A stretch of DNA of 40,337 bases from Sphingomonas faeni (GTDB lineage: Bacteria; Pseudomonadota; Alphaproteobacteria; Sphingomonadales; Sphingomonadaceae), in the NCBI RefSeq assembly GCF_024273235.1, contig NZ_JANBVH010000038.1, positions 1 to 40,337 on the forward strand. Direction: 5' to 3'. Below the pieces are notes generated by a model, which did no database searches, had not been told where the DNA came from, and saw only the letters and a list, made by a program, of their open reading frames with translations. This document shows positions 1 to 8,049 of the stretch, in pieces (within the stretch, counting starts at the first letter, position 1; each line of letters begins with the position of its first letter). Made by a program: the position numbers and the translations under genes.

Positions 1-895
1 CTGCCAACGTGCCGAGTCCGAGATAGTCGCGCGTTCCGAACAGGTAGACGAGCGCGATGACCGCGATGCCGCCAATGGCGGGGCGTAACGGGCCATAGGA
101 GACGATGCGCTTGAGCCACCCGCCGAGCGTGTGATTGGCTTCGGCGAAGGCGAGACCGACCAGCCCGAACGCAACCCCGGCGACGCCCGCCTTGGTGACG
201 AGCAGCGCATCGACCGGCACCAGCGCATCGATCCGGTAGACGCCGTGATGGATGCCCCAGGCAAGGCACGTCCAGTCGCCGACCAGTGCCGCGACCAGGC
301 ACGGCACCAGCGCGCGATATTCGACACGCCCGATCGCCAACACCTCCAGTGCGAACACCGCCCCTGCGATGGGCGTGCCGAACACCGCGCCGAACCCGGC
401 CGCAATGCCCCCCATCAGCAGGATGCGGGTGCCGTCAGCATCGAGCTTGAGCGCGCGACCGAAACCGCTGGCGAGACTGCCGCCCAACTGGACGGCGGTG
501 CCTTCGCGCCCGGCCGAACCGCCAAACAGATGGGTCACCACCGTGCCGAAGAAGATCAGCGGTGCCATCCGCAGTGGCACCCCCCCGCCCGGTTCGTGGA
601 TCTGCTCGACAATAAGGTTGTTGCCGCCCTCCACCGAGCGGCCGGTCAGATGGTAAAGCAGTCCGACCACGAACCCGCCGATCGGCAGCAGGTAGAGCAG
701 CCAGGGAAAGGCAAAGCGAAGCCGGGTCACGGCATCGAGGCTCCACAAGAAAGCCGCGCAGAGCGTTCCCACCATTGCGGCCATCGGGACCAGGATCAAG
801 GCCCATCGCAGCACCGACATGGCATGGGTGCGGCGATCGCGAATGAACGCTGCCATGTTGAACTGGTCGTAGAGATTGCGAAATGTCGCGCGCAC
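1..895 (-). CDS. CLC-family anion transporter, probable fluoride/proton antiporter subtype (partial)
   Basis: The gene reads right to left and continues past the left edge, so the C-terminal part is missing. I chose the GTG at 895 because an AGGAGGA ribosome site lies 4-10 bases upstream; an in-frame ATG at 854-856 has no such site. The translation has several hydrophobic helices, then GGNNLIVEQI where ordinary CLC chloride proteins have GSGIP, then GREGTAVQ, which carries the gating glutamate, and then the GAVFGTPIAG helix. Loss of GSGIP together with an Asn-Asn-Leu-Ile loop and GREGT is what I recall for CLC-F fluoride/proton antiporters, which expel fluoride. The family call is secure. The fluoride specificity is inferred from these motifs. 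No riboswitch-like leader was recognised upstream. Confidence 0.85.
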   Translation of the reverse strand, partial: MRATFRNLYDQFNMAAFIRDRRTHAMSVLRWALILVPMAAMVGTLCAAFLWSLDAVTRLRFAFPWLLYLLPIGGFVVGLLYHLTGRSVEGGNNLIVEQIHEPGGGVPLRMAPLIFFGTVVTHLFGGSAGREGTAVQLGGSLASGFGRALKLDADGTRILLMGGIAAGFGAVFGTPIAGAVFALEVLAIGRVEYRALVPCLVAALVGDWTCLAWGIHHGVYRIDALVPVDALLVTKAGVAGVAFGLVGLAFAEANHTLGGWLKRIVSYGPLRPAIGGIAVIALVYLFGTRDYLGLGTLA

Positions 896-1084
896 GATTC
901 CTCCTTGCTGCCTTGCGGCGCCTGGTAGGAATCATCGACCCTTGCGAGGGCGGTTCGGCCGAATGGCCCGGCGGAAATCCATCGCCGTGCCGAGCATATG
1001 CTGTCCGACGGCGACCTGGTCAACCATCGGCAGGGTCACGATGAGACCATTGTTTTGCTGAGGATCAATAATTGGCTCAACCAT

Positions 1085-1111
1085 GGAATAAATCTCGACG
1101 GGCGTCGTCTA
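1085..1111 (+). promoter_or_regulatory. Candidate ECF sigma-factor promoter of the DUF305-propeller-sigma operon
   Basis: GGAATA at 1085-1090 and CGTCTA at 1106-1111 are separated by 15 bases. They resemble a GGAA-type -35 and a CGTC-type -10 element of an ECF promoter. The spacing would place the transcription start near 1118, just ahead of the ribosome site and the ATG at 1141. The operon encodes its own ECF factor, so autoregulation is the natural reading. This is a motif match by eye only. Confidence 0.5.
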
Positions 1112-1140
1112 CGCTTTCGAGACTGATGCGCCGGAGGCTT

Positions 1141-1524
1141 ATGCGTAGACGAAATTGGATGCTGGGTCTGACTGCTTCGGCCATGCTCACCGGCGCAGTC
1201 GCGGCCGCCCCCGCCGATGGCTACGCCAGCATGGTATCTGCCGCGATGGACCGGATGATGGCGGGCATGATGGTCAAGCCGTCCGGCGACGTCGACCGCG
1301 ACTTCGTCGCAATGATGCTTCCGCATCACCAGGGCGCCATTGATATGGCGGTGGCAGAGCTGCGCTACGGTCATAACGAGCAGCTCAAGCGCATTGCGCA
1401 GGAGATCATCATCGATCAGCAGCAGGAGATCGCCGCCATGAAGTTGGCGATTGGTCAGCCGCTACCCCCTTCGACGCCAGCCCCGACGCAGGGCGGCGAC
1501 TACCACAGCCATATGGAGCACTGA
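1141..1524 (+). CDS. DUF305-family secreted protein (CopM-like)
   Basis: The start is set at the ATG at 1141, preceded by GGAGG; longer in-frame starts lie upstream of or inside the likely promoter. The 127-residue product begins with a short basic region and a hydrophobic signal sequence ending near AVAAAPA, so it is probably periplasmic. The core carries the DUF305 signature DRDFVAMMLPHHQGAIDMA, followed by an acidic Gln-rich helix (IDQQQEIAAM) and a His-rich end (YHSHMEH). The protein is Met- and His-rich, including DRMMAGMMV, which fits metal binding. Cyanobacterial CopM, a DUF305 protein, binds copper and silver. The specific metal here is not shown. It is the first gene of a four-gene operon and its stop is one base from the next ATG. 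Confidence 0.85.
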   Translation: MRRRNWMLGLTASAMLTGAVAAAPADGYASMVSAAMDRMMAGMMVKPSGDVDRDFVAMMLPHHQGAIDMAVAELRYGHNEQLKRIAQEIIIDQQQEIAAMKLAIGQPLPPSTPAPTQGGDYHSHMEH

Positions 1525-1525
1525 C

Positions 1526-2965
1526 ATGATCCGGACCTTCCTGCGCTCGGCCGCCTTGCTGATGAGCGCCGCACCGGGCATTGCCATGGCCCAGCAGGCG
1601 CCGTGGAACGCCAAGGACGTGCCTGTCAGCCACCGCGACCGCGTCTATGCATCCGAACAATTCTCCAACACGGTGTCGGTGACGGACCCGGCCGACAACA
1701 GGTTGCTCGGCGTCATCAAGCTCGGCGATCCGCAGCCGATGAATTTTTCCCCGCTCTACAAGGGGCAGGTGCTGGTTCACGGCCTCGGCTTCTCGCCGGA
1801 CGGGAAAACACTGGCGGTCGTGTCGATCGGATCCAACGCCGTGTCGTGGATCGACACCGCCACCAACACCGTCAAGCACACGACCTATGTCGGGCGCAGC
1901 CCGCATGAGGCGTTCTTCACGCCGGACGGCAAGGAGGTGTGGGTTACGGTACGCGGCGAGGATTACATCGCCGTGCTCGACCCCAAGACGTACAAGGAGA
2001 CCGGTCGCATCAAGACGCCCGGTGGTCCGGGCATGACGATCTTCTCTCCCGATGGCCGATACGGCTATGTCTGTTCCTCGTTCAATCCGGTGCTGGCCGT
2101 GTTCGATGTCTCGACCCACGCGCAGGTCGGACAGGTGGCGCAGCCGAGTCCGTTCTGTCCCAACATCGCCGCGACGCCGGACGGCAAGCAGGTGTGGTTC
2201 ACGCTGAAGGACATCGGCAAGACGGTCGCATTCGATGCCAAGCCGCCTTTCGCGATCCTCAAGGTGCTGGATACCGGACCGATCACCAATCACGTCAACT
2301 TCGCCCGCACGGTCAGGGGACAGTTCGCCTATGTCACGGTAGGCGGGGAAAACGCGGTGAAGGTGTTCCGCACGTCCGACTTCGCGCTTGTCGCCACCAT
2401 CCCGGTCGGCAAGATGCCGCACGGTGTCTGGCCATCGGGCGACGGCCGGCGCATCTATGTCGGGCTGGAGAATGCTGATGAACTTGCCGCGATCGACACC
2501 GCCGGCAACAAGGTCGTTGCCACCGTGCCGGTCGGACAGGCACCGCAGGCGATCGCCTATGTGCCGAACGCTATTCCGACAGGCCTCGGCACCGACAATC
2601 TTCAACCGCTCGGTACGGCAGGCAAGGCGGTGCATCTGAACATGGGGCCGGTTCGCGGCAATGGTGCTGCAAGCAGCATTACCCTCTTCGACCAGGGCAT
2701 CATTCAGGTCGTGCAGAGTGCCGTTACCGGTTTGCAGCCCAAGAAGCCTTACATGCTCGTGCTCACCGCCAACGCGGACGGCAGCGGTGCGGTAGAGCCG
2801 CTTGCGAACTTCATGAGCAATCCGGCAGGTGCGGCGATCGTCAACGCGTCGGGTCCGATCCGGCAGATCGTTCAAGGCAGCACCGCGGCACCCCGGCGTT
2901 TTCTGGCGGTCGCCGAGGTGGTGAACGGCGCTCCGGGCCGCATCGTGCAGGTGCAGCGCGACTGA
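1526..2965 (+). CDS. Secreted YVTN/YncE-type beta-propeller protein
   Basis: The 479-residue protein starts at the ATG one base after the DUF305 stop. It has a clear Sec signal peptide (about residues 1-22, ending GIAMA before QQAPW). The mature part contains repeated blades of the YVTN kind, such as FSPDGKTLAVVSIGSN, ATPDGKQVWFTL and GDGRRIYVGLEN, with Val-Asp-Thr-Ala spacing typical of seven-bladed YncE propellers. After about residue 370 the repeat pattern ends and a roughly 110-residue C-terminal region follows that I do not recognise; it includes GLQPKKPYMLVLTANADG. The role is probably periplasmic binding or scaffolding. Its substrate is unknown. Co-transcription with a Met/His-rich DUF305 protein and an ECF sigma pair suggests metal or envelope stress. 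Confidence 0.85.
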   Translation: MIRTFLRSAALLMSAAPGIAMAQQAPWNAKDVPVSHRDRVYASEQFSNTVSVTDPADNRLLGVIKLGDPQPMNFSPLYKGQVLVHGLGFSPDGKTLAVVSIGSNAVSWIDTATNTVKHTTYVGRSPHEAFFTPDGKEVWVTVRGEDYIAVLDPKTYKETGRIKTPGGPGMTIFSPDGRYGYVCSSFNPVLAVFDVSTHAQVGQVAQPSPFCPNIAATPDGKQVWFTLKDIGKTVAFDAKPPFAILKVLDTGPITNHVNFARTVRGQFAYVTVGGENAVKVFRTSDFALVATIPVGKMPHGVWPSGDGRRIYVGLENADELAAIDTAGNKVVATVPVGQAPQAIAYVPNAIPTGLGTDNLQPLGTAGKAVHLNMGPVRGNGAASSITLFDQGIIQVVQSAVTGLQPKKPYMLVLTANADGSGAVEPLANFMSNPAGAAIVNASGPIRQIVQGSTAAPRRFLAVAEVVNGAPGRIVQVQRD

Positions 2966-2966
2966 G

Positions 2967-3476
2967 ATGGACCCGCTTGCCGCCGCGATCGAGCCACTGA
3001 TCCCCGGTCTGCGCCGCTATGCCCGGTCGTGGTTGCGCGATCCGGCGATGGCGGATGACGTGGTGCAGGATTGCCTTGAGCGCGCGGTCGGGCGCTGGCG
3101 CCAGCGACGGGGTGCGGAGGTTCGCCCATGGGTCTACGCGATCCTGCACAATCTGTTGGTCGACCATCAGCGGCAGCACAGTCGGCGAGGTACGGCGGTT
3201 CCGCTCCACCTCGTCGACGACGCTGCGCTCGGCCGCCCGGCCGATCAGGACGTAGGCCTGCACCACCGAGACCTGTTGCGCGCACTTGATGCGTTGCCCG
3301 AGGAGCAGCGGACGGTGCTGCTCCTCATTTCCGTCGAAGGTCTGTCATATGGGGAAGTCGCTGCCGTCGTCGGCGTGCCGCTGGGAACGGTGATGTCGCG
3401 CATATCGCGGGCGCGCGACCGTCTGGCGACGCTCCTCCGCGAGGGTGAACGGCCACGATTAAGGAGTATTCGATGA
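2967..3476 (+). CDS. ECF-type RNA polymerase sigma factor
   Basis: The 169-residue protein begins one base after the propeller stop. Region 2 is visible at about residues 10-60 (RRYARSWLRDPAMADDVVQD, then RPWVYAILHNLLVDHQR). Region 4 is at about residues 108-160 (LPEEQRTVLLLISVEGLSYG, then GVPLGTVMSRISRARDRL). There is no region 3, as expected for a group 4 (ECF) factor. It overlaps the anti-sigma gene by four bases (ATGA), the standard arrangement for a sigma/anti-sigma pair. The candidate promoter at 1085-1111 would let it drive its own operon. Its subgroup cannot be assigned by eye. Confidence 0.95.
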   Translation: MDPLAAAIEPLIPGLRRYARSWLRDPAMADDVVQDCLERAVGRWRQRRGAEVRPWVYAILHNLLVDHQRQHSRRGTAVPLHLVDDAALGRPADQDVGLHHRDLLRALDALPEEQRTVLLLISVEGLSYGEVAAVVGVPLGTVMSRISRARDRLATLLREGERPRLRSIR

Positions 3477-4243
3477 CCAGCCCGATCGGAGAGGACGATC
3501 TGGCCGCGTGGATCGATGGAAGGCTGTCGCCCGAGCGGCAGCGTCTGGTCGACGCTTACCTTGAAGGCCAGCCGGACGTGCATGCCCGTTTGCGGGAGCA
3601 GGCGGAGCAGGCGCGAGCTCTTGCGTCCCTGTTCGCTCCCATCGCGGAGGAACCGATCCCGGCGACGATGCGCGTCGCAGCCATCAGGGGACGGCAACGC
3701 CAACCGCCTTGGCAACTCGCCATCGCCGCGTCGCTTCTGCTGGCGGTCGGATTTGGCGGTGGTTGGTCGAGCGCGCGGTGGAGCGGCGAACCCCACGCGG
3801 GCATCGCGGCGCTGGCCAATGAGGCGAGCGACAATTTCCGTGTCTATGCCGCCGACCGGATTCGACCGGCGGAAATCGGCCCCGACCAGCGCGCCATGCT
3901 GATCCGATGGACCTCCAGCCGATTGGGTGAGCGCGTGACCATCCCGGACCTCAGCACAGCGGGTTACCGCTATGGCGGGGGGCGATTGGTCGCGACGCCC
4001 CACGGCCCTGCAGCGCTGCTCCTCTATGATGGACCGCAAGCGTCGAAGCTTGCGGTGCTGACGAGGCCCATGCAAATCGACAAGAGCGCAAGCATGACCA
4101 GCACGTCCAGCGGGACCATGGGCCGGGTCACATGGGCGGTCGACGGGATCGGCTATAGTGTGGTGGGGGAGCGCCCCGCTGCCGAGCTGCATCCGATCGC
4201 CAACGAGGTCCAGCGCCAGGCCGATGCGGCGCTTGTGTCCTGA
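3473..4243 (+). CDS. Membrane-anchored anti-sigma factor
   Basis: The 256-residue protein overlaps the sigma gene by ATGA. Residues 1-60 form the cytoplasmic anti-sigma domain, with the typical opening EDDLAAWIDGRLSPERQRLV. The His/Cys zinc motif of ZAS-type anti-sigmas is absent. One membrane helix follows at about residues 80-98 (WQLAIAASLLLAVGFGGGW), leaving a periplasmic domain of about 150 residues. That domain may sense the signal, and the secreted DUF305 and propeller proteins in the same operon are possible partners. The function is inferred mainly from position and topology. Confidence 0.85.
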   Translation: MTSPIGEDDLAAWIDGRLSPERQRLVDAYLEGQPDVHARLREQAEQARALASLFAPIAEEPIPATMRVAAIRGRQRQPPWQLAIAASLLLAVGFGGGWSSARWSGEPHAGIAALANEASDNFRVYAADRIRPAEIGPDQRAMLIRWTSSRLGERVTIPDLSTAGYRYGGGRLVATPHGPAALLLYDGPQASKLAVLTRPMQIDKSASMTSTSSGTMGRVTWAVDGIGYSVVGERPAAELHPIANEVQRQADAALVS

Positions 4244-4294
4244 TAGCACCTGGCCAGTTCTCAGCGCCGACAGGCACTGGGCGGACCAGCGGGA

Positions 4295-4807
4295 TCACGG
4301 CTTGCGCGCGGCATCGTTCCGGTCGGCCTCTGCCGGAGTCAGCCTGGCCCGTTCGCGAATGCGACGTTCGAGTGGAGCGCCGACGAACAGTACGAGCATC
4401 GCAAGGCTCAACCCGCCGATGATGAGCGGCCACACCGCCAACCCTGCTGCCGCGCCGATCGTGGCTGTTACCCAGATGCATGCGGCAGTCGCCAATCCAT
4501 GCACTTCCTGACCCTGGCCGACCCGCAGCACAGCGCCGGCACCGATGAAGCCGACGCCGGACAGAATGCCCTGCATCGCCCGTCCTGCGGCATCGGCGTT
4601 CACATTCGGCAAGCCACTGTGTACGATCGCCTGCACGGCGATGCAGCTCGCCAGACCGACGAGGCCCAGCGTCCGCAAGCCCATGATCTGCCGGTTCTCG
4701 CGCGAGCGTTCCCAGCCGAGCACCATCCCAGCCGCGGTCGCCACCACCAGCCGCCCGATCGCATCGATCCAAAAGCCGAGATCCGGTGCCGCTGACGCTT
4801 CGATCAT
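4295..4807 (-). CDS. MgtC/SapB-family membrane protein
   Basis: The start is the ATG at 4807, which overlaps the stop of the upstream sulfite-oxidase-like gene as ATGA, so the two are translationally coupled. The 170-residue product opens IEASAAPDLGFWIDAIGRL and has the MgtC family features GMVLGWERSRENRQIMGLRT, GILSGVGFIGAGAVLR and GLATAACIWVTATIGAAAG, with about four or five membrane helices. MgtC-type proteins modulate magnesium stress and F-ATPase activity in some pathogens. The role in environmental bacteria is mostly unknown. Coupling to a molybdenum enzyme gene is unusual, and I cannot derive a shared function. The C-terminus is charged (LERRIRERARLTPAEADRN). Confidence 0.85.
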   Translation of the reverse strand: MIEASAAPDLGFWIDAIGRLVVATAAGMVLGWERSRENRQIMGLRTLGLVGLASCIAVQAIVHSGLPNVNADAAGRAMQGILSGVGFIGAGAVLRVGQGQEVHGLATAACIWVTATIGAAAGLAVWPLIIGGLSLAMLVLFVGAPLERRIRERARLTPAEADRNDAARKP

Positions 4808-5871
4808 TCGACCAGCACGTGCACATGATGCCAGGCGGTGCACAGATAGCCAGCGAAGTTCCACATCGTATCCGGCCGCTCGGGCTGACCCTGTCCAGTG
4901 TCGTCGAAGGCGCGCACGACAAGGTGCTGGCGCCCCTTGTCGAGCGTGGCGTCGAGGGTCCAGCGCCGCCAACCCCAGTGCGCCTCCGGATCATCGGTGA
5001 ACGTCGCCTGTTGCCAGTCGCGACCACCGTTTACCGACACTTCGACCCGAGAGACGCGGCGATCATAGGCGATGGCATAGCCCTCGATCCGCACCTCCCC
5101 GGCCGGCAAGCTTTCGCCAGAGCCGGGCACGCAGATCGCGGCGTTGAGCGGCATGGCATTGATGGTCAGACCCTGGCTCCAGTCGACGGTGTCGCTCGTC
5201 ACATCGGCAGGAAAGAGCTTGTAGTCGTGCGCCTGGATCGGTGCGTCGGATGGCGTCTCGCGCACCTCGATCCGTGTCAGCCATTTGGCGCTCCGCACCC
5301 CGGCATAGCCCGGCACCACCATGCGGATCGGTGCGCCGTGTTCGGGCGTCAGCGGCTCGCCGTTCATCGCCCAGGCAATGAGGACGTCGGGTTGCCGCGC
5401 CTTGTCCATGGCGATCGAGACCCCGAACAATGCTTCCTCGCCTTCGACGTCCACCTCGTCCGCTCCGGTGAACGCCACGAACAGGTCGGACGCATCCGGC
5501 GCACCGACGGCATCCAGTACGTCGGACAGTCGTACGCCGGTCCACTCCGCATTGCCGATCGCGCCCACGTCCCACGGGTCGCCGGACGTTTTTGCGAACT
5601 GCTGAAGATCCGTGCGCCGGTTGCCGGCGCACTGGAGAACTGCCGTCACCGTCCGCGTGGCCAACGCGCTCTTCAACTCCTCCACCGAGAAGGAGCGTCT
5701 TTCCATGCTCATCCCGCTGACCTCGATCCGGTGATCGGCAGGCAGATCAGGCACCGCACCATGGCTGCGCACGTAGAACAGCGCCTGCGGCGTCAGGAAC
5801 CGCTCGATCAGCGCGCCGGGCGTCGGCTCGGCGTTGTAGGGCTCGGATTTGCGCTCGATCATATCAGTCAT
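4804..5871 (-). CDS. Cytoplasmic sulfite-oxidase-family molybdopterin enzyme
   Basis: The 355-residue protein has the sulfite oxidase fold. The molybdopterin domain contains the ligand cysteine at residue 81 (AVLQCAGNRR), then GAIGNAEWTGVRLSDVLDA, MNGEPLTPEHGAPIRMVVPG and YAGVRSAKWLTRIEV. A Mo-co dimerisation domain follows (VRIEGYAIAYDRRVSRVEVS, HWGWRRWTLD). No signal peptide and no haem domain are visible, so it appears cytoplasmic, like plant-type sulfite oxidases. Substrate specificity for sulfite is likely given the LysR, exporter and sulfite dehydrogenase genes beside it, but is not proved. It is transcribed divergently from the LysR gene and coupled to the MgtC-like gene. The electron acceptor is unknown. 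Confidence 0.9.
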   Translation of the reverse strand: MTDMIERKSEPYNAEPTPGALIERFLTPQALFYVRSHGAVPDLPADHRIEVSGMSMERRSFSVEELKSALATRTVTAVLQCAGNRRTDLQQFAKTSGDPWDVGAIGNAEWTGVRLSDVLDAVGAPDASDLFVAFTGADEVDVEGEEALFGVSIAMDKARQPDVLIAWAMNGEPLTPEHGAPIRMVVPGYAGVRSAKWLTRIEVRETPSDAPIQAHDYKLFPADVTSDTVDWSQGLTINAMPLNAAICVPGSGESLPAGEVRIEGYAIAYDRRVSRVEVSVNGGRDWQQATFTDDPEAHWGWRRWTLDATLDKGRQHLVVRAFDDTGQGQPERPDTMWNFAGYLCTAWHHVHVLVE

Positions 5872-5970
5872 GGACGAACCAACGCCGCAAGCGCGCGGAT
5901 CGCTTCAAATCTTCAAGACTATCGCAGACGAAGGATTACCGATCGTTCCGATATCCAGATTGAAATAAAC

Positions 5971-5982
5971 GGATCAAACGGT
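5971..5982 (+). promoter_or_regulatory. Candidate shared operator, copy 1 (divergent LysR promoter)
   Basis: GGATCAAACGGT lies in the 146-base gap between the divergent sulfite-oxidase-like and LysR genes. Eleven of its twelve bases match GGATCAATCGGT at 8054-8065, in front of the sulfite dehydrogenase gene. It may be bound by the adjacent LysR regulator. Confidence 0.35.
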
Positions 5983-5988
5983 TGGTCG

Positions 5989-6009
5989 TATCGATAAGAT
6001 TGCGCGATA
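5989..6009. promoter_or_regulatory. Imperfect dyad next to the LysR start
   Basis: TATCG and CGATA flank 11 bases, ending nine bases before the LysR ATG at 6018. LysR regulators often bind spaced dyads near their own promoters, so this may be an autoregulatory site. A five-base arm could also arise by chance. Confidence 0.25.
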
Positions 6010-6017
6010 TAAGCTGC

Positions 6018-6890
6018 ATGACCCTGGAGCAACTCAGAATATTCGTCGGTGTCGCCGAGCGCGAACACGTCACCAAGGCAGCGGAGGTGCTGAACGTCAC
6101 GCAGTCCGCTGCCTCCGGCGCGGTCGCGGCCCTCGAAGCGCGCTACGGGGTTCCTCTGTTTCACCGTGTCGGGCGTGGCATCCAGCTGACCGAAGCAGGC
6201 CGCGGCTTTCTGGAGGAAGCGCGCGCAGTGCTGGGGCGGGCAGCGCATGCCGAGACGATGCTGGCGGACTATGCCGGGCTTGCCCGTGGTTCGTTGCGGA
6301 TCGTCGCAAGCCAGACGATCGCGAGCTACTGGTTGCCGGCAAAGCTCGCCTCCTTCTACGAACGCCACCCGCAGATCGCGGTCGAACTGGCGATCGACAA
6401 CACCGAAGGTGCAGCAGCGCAGATCCTGAGCGGCGCGGCGGAGCTCGGTTTCGTCGAGGGCGAGGTGGACGAACCGGCGCTCGCCCTCTGGAATGTCGGG
6501 CGTGACCCGATGGTGCTGGTCGGCCATGAGGACGCCGGGCGCGTCGACGAGGACTGGCTTCGCGCTGCACGCTGGATCGTCCGCGAGCAGGGTTCGGGCA
6601 CGCGCTCGACCTTCGAGGACGTGCTGCGAACGCGCGGGTTTGATCCGGCCCAGCTGACAGTAGCGATGACGCTGCCGTCCAACGAGGCGGTGCGTACCGC
6701 GGTCGAGGCCGGTGCCGGCGTCGCTGTGTTGTCGCGATTGGTCGTCGCACGCGCGCTCAAGGCCGGCGATCTGGTCGAGTTGCCGCTTGGGTTACCCGAT
6801 CGCGCCTTCCACGCGCTGCGCCACAAGGAACGCTATCGCACCCGCGCGGCCGACGCGCTGACGGACCTCATCAAGGAGCAGGTCGCATGA
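6018..6890 (+). CDS. LysR-family transcriptional regulator of the sulfite island
   Basis: The 290-residue protein starts at the ATG at 6018. Residues 1-60 are the winged helix-turn-helix (MTLEQLRIFVGVAEREHVTK, then QSAASGAVAALEARYGVPLF). The effector domain begins near residue 90 (GSLRIVASQTIASYWLPAKL) and ends with EAGAGVAVLSRLVV. It diverges from the sulfite-oxidase-like gene and overlaps the exporter gene by ATGA. It therefore probably controls both arms. The effector is unknown; sulfite or a related sulfur anion is the inference from its neighbours. Confidence 0.93.
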   Translation: MTLEQLRIFVGVAEREHVTKAAEVLNVTQSAASGAVAALEARYGVPLFHRVGRGIQLTEAGRGFLEEARAVLGRAAHAETMLADYAGLARGSLRIVASQTIASYWLPAKLASFYERHPQIAVELAIDNTEGAAAQILSGAAELGFVEGEVDEPALALWNVGRDPMVLVGHEDAGRVDEDWLRAARWIVREQGSGTRSTFEDVLRTRGFDPAQLTVAMTLPSNEAVRTAVEAGAGVAVLSRLVVARALKAGDLVELPLGLPDRAFHALRHKERYRTRAADALTDLIKEQVA

Positions 6891-8038
6891 CTGCCGACGC
6901 ACCTTCGGCCCTGACCGGCCTCAAGCCGCTAAGCAGGCTCGATCACCCGCGCGAGATGATCCGCCAGTTCACACCCAACTGGTTCGCCGCGACGATGGGC
7001 ACCGGCATCCTCGCTCTCGCGCTGCCGCAGGTGCCCAATATCGGCCCCGCGCTCAAACCGATTGGCGAGGTGTTGTGGTTCTTCAACATCGCGCTCTTCA
7101 TCCTGTTCGCCGGTCTCTATGGCGCGCGCTGGGCGATGTTCGGGCATGAGGCACGGCGCATCTTCGGCCACAACACCGTGTCAATGTTCATCGGGACCAT
7201 TCCGATGGGCTTGGCGACGATCATCAACGGATGCCTCGCCTTCGGGATCGCGCGGTTCGGTAACGGCATCGTGCCGGTCGCACACGTCCTGTGGTGGATC
7301 GACGTCGCCATGTCGCTCGCCTGCGGCGTGTTGATCCCCTACCTGATGTTTACCCGCCACGAGCACAGCCTGGACGGCATGACTGCGGTATGGCTGCTGC
7401 CGGTCGTCGCAGCGGAAGTGGCGGGTGCCAGCGGCGGGCTGCTCGCGCCGCATCTGACCGATCCTCACGCGCAGATCGTGACGCTCGCCACTTCCTACGT
7501 GCTGTGGGCCTATTCGGTGCCGGTCGCGTTTGGCATCCTCGCTATCCTGATCCTGCGCATGGCGCTCCACAAGCTCCCGCACGAGAGCATGGCGGCATCC
7601 TCTTGGCTTGCGCTGGGGCCGATCGGCACCGGGGCGCTGGGTATGCTGGTGCTTGGGGCGGATGCGCCGGCGATCCTCGCGGCGCATGGGCTGGTCGGTG
7701 TCGGTACCGTCGCGCAAGGGATCGGCGTCGTCGCCGGGCTCTGTCTGTGGGGTTTCGGCCTGTGGTGGCTGGCGCTCGCGACGCTCATCACCATCCGCTA
7801 CTGGCGCGCCGGCGTCCCATTCAACCTTGGCTGGTGGGGCTATACCTTCCCGCTCGGCGTCTACACCGTCGCCACCTTCCGCCTCGGTACGACGCTGAAC
7901 CTAGGCTTCTTCGGTATTGTCGGCACAGTGCTGACGGTCGCGCTCGCGGCGATGTGGCTGCTGGTCGGTGCCAAGACACTCGCCGGAGCATGGCGCGGCA
8001 ACCTGTTCGTCTCGCCCTGCATCGCTACCCCGAACTGA
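6887..8038 (+). CDS. TDT (TehA/SLAC1/Ssu1) family transporter, probable sulfite exporter
   Basis: The 383-residue membrane protein overlaps LysR by ATGA. It has about ten hydrophobic helices and the family opening FTPNWFAATMGTGILALALP, followed by PMGLATIINGCLAFG, and GWWGYTFPLGVYTVATFRLG near the end. The TDT family includes bacterial TehA, plant SLAC1 anion channels, the fungal malate carrier Mae1 and the fungal sulfite pump Ssu1. Two sulfite-oxidising enzymes nearby favour sulfite efflux over tellurite or dicarboxylate transport. The family call is strong. The substrate is inferred from context. Confidence 0.9.
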   Translation: MTADAPSALTGLKPLSRLDHPREMIRQFTPNWFAATMGTGILALALPQVPNIGPALKPIGEVLWFFNIALFILFAGLYGARWAMFGHEARRIFGHNTVSMFIGTIPMGLATIINGCLAFGIARFGNGIVPVAHVLWWIDVAMSLACGVLIPYLMFTRHEHSLDGMTAVWLLPVVAAEVAGASGGLLAPHLTDPHAQIVTLATSYVLWAYSVPVAFGILAILILRMALHKLPHESMAASSWLALGPIGTGALGMLVLGADAPAILAAHGLVGVGTVAQGIGVVAGLCLWGFGLWWLALATLITIRYWRAGVPFNLGWWGYTFPLGVYTVATFRLGTTLNLGFFGIVGTVLTVALAAMWLLVGAKTLAGAWRGNLFVSPCIATPN

Positions 8039-8049
8039 TCCACCCTGAT

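Noticed and set aside
131..928. Long open frames on the plus strand over the CLC gene
   Set aside because: Their composition (Arg, Gln, His and Asp rich, no motifs) is typical of antisense shadows in high-GC DNA, while the minus strand encodes a clear CLC protein.
1409..2875. 488-codon minus-strand open frame over the beta-propeller gene
   Set aside because: It mirrors the codon bias of the real plus-strand gene, has no recognisable domain and no ribosome site.
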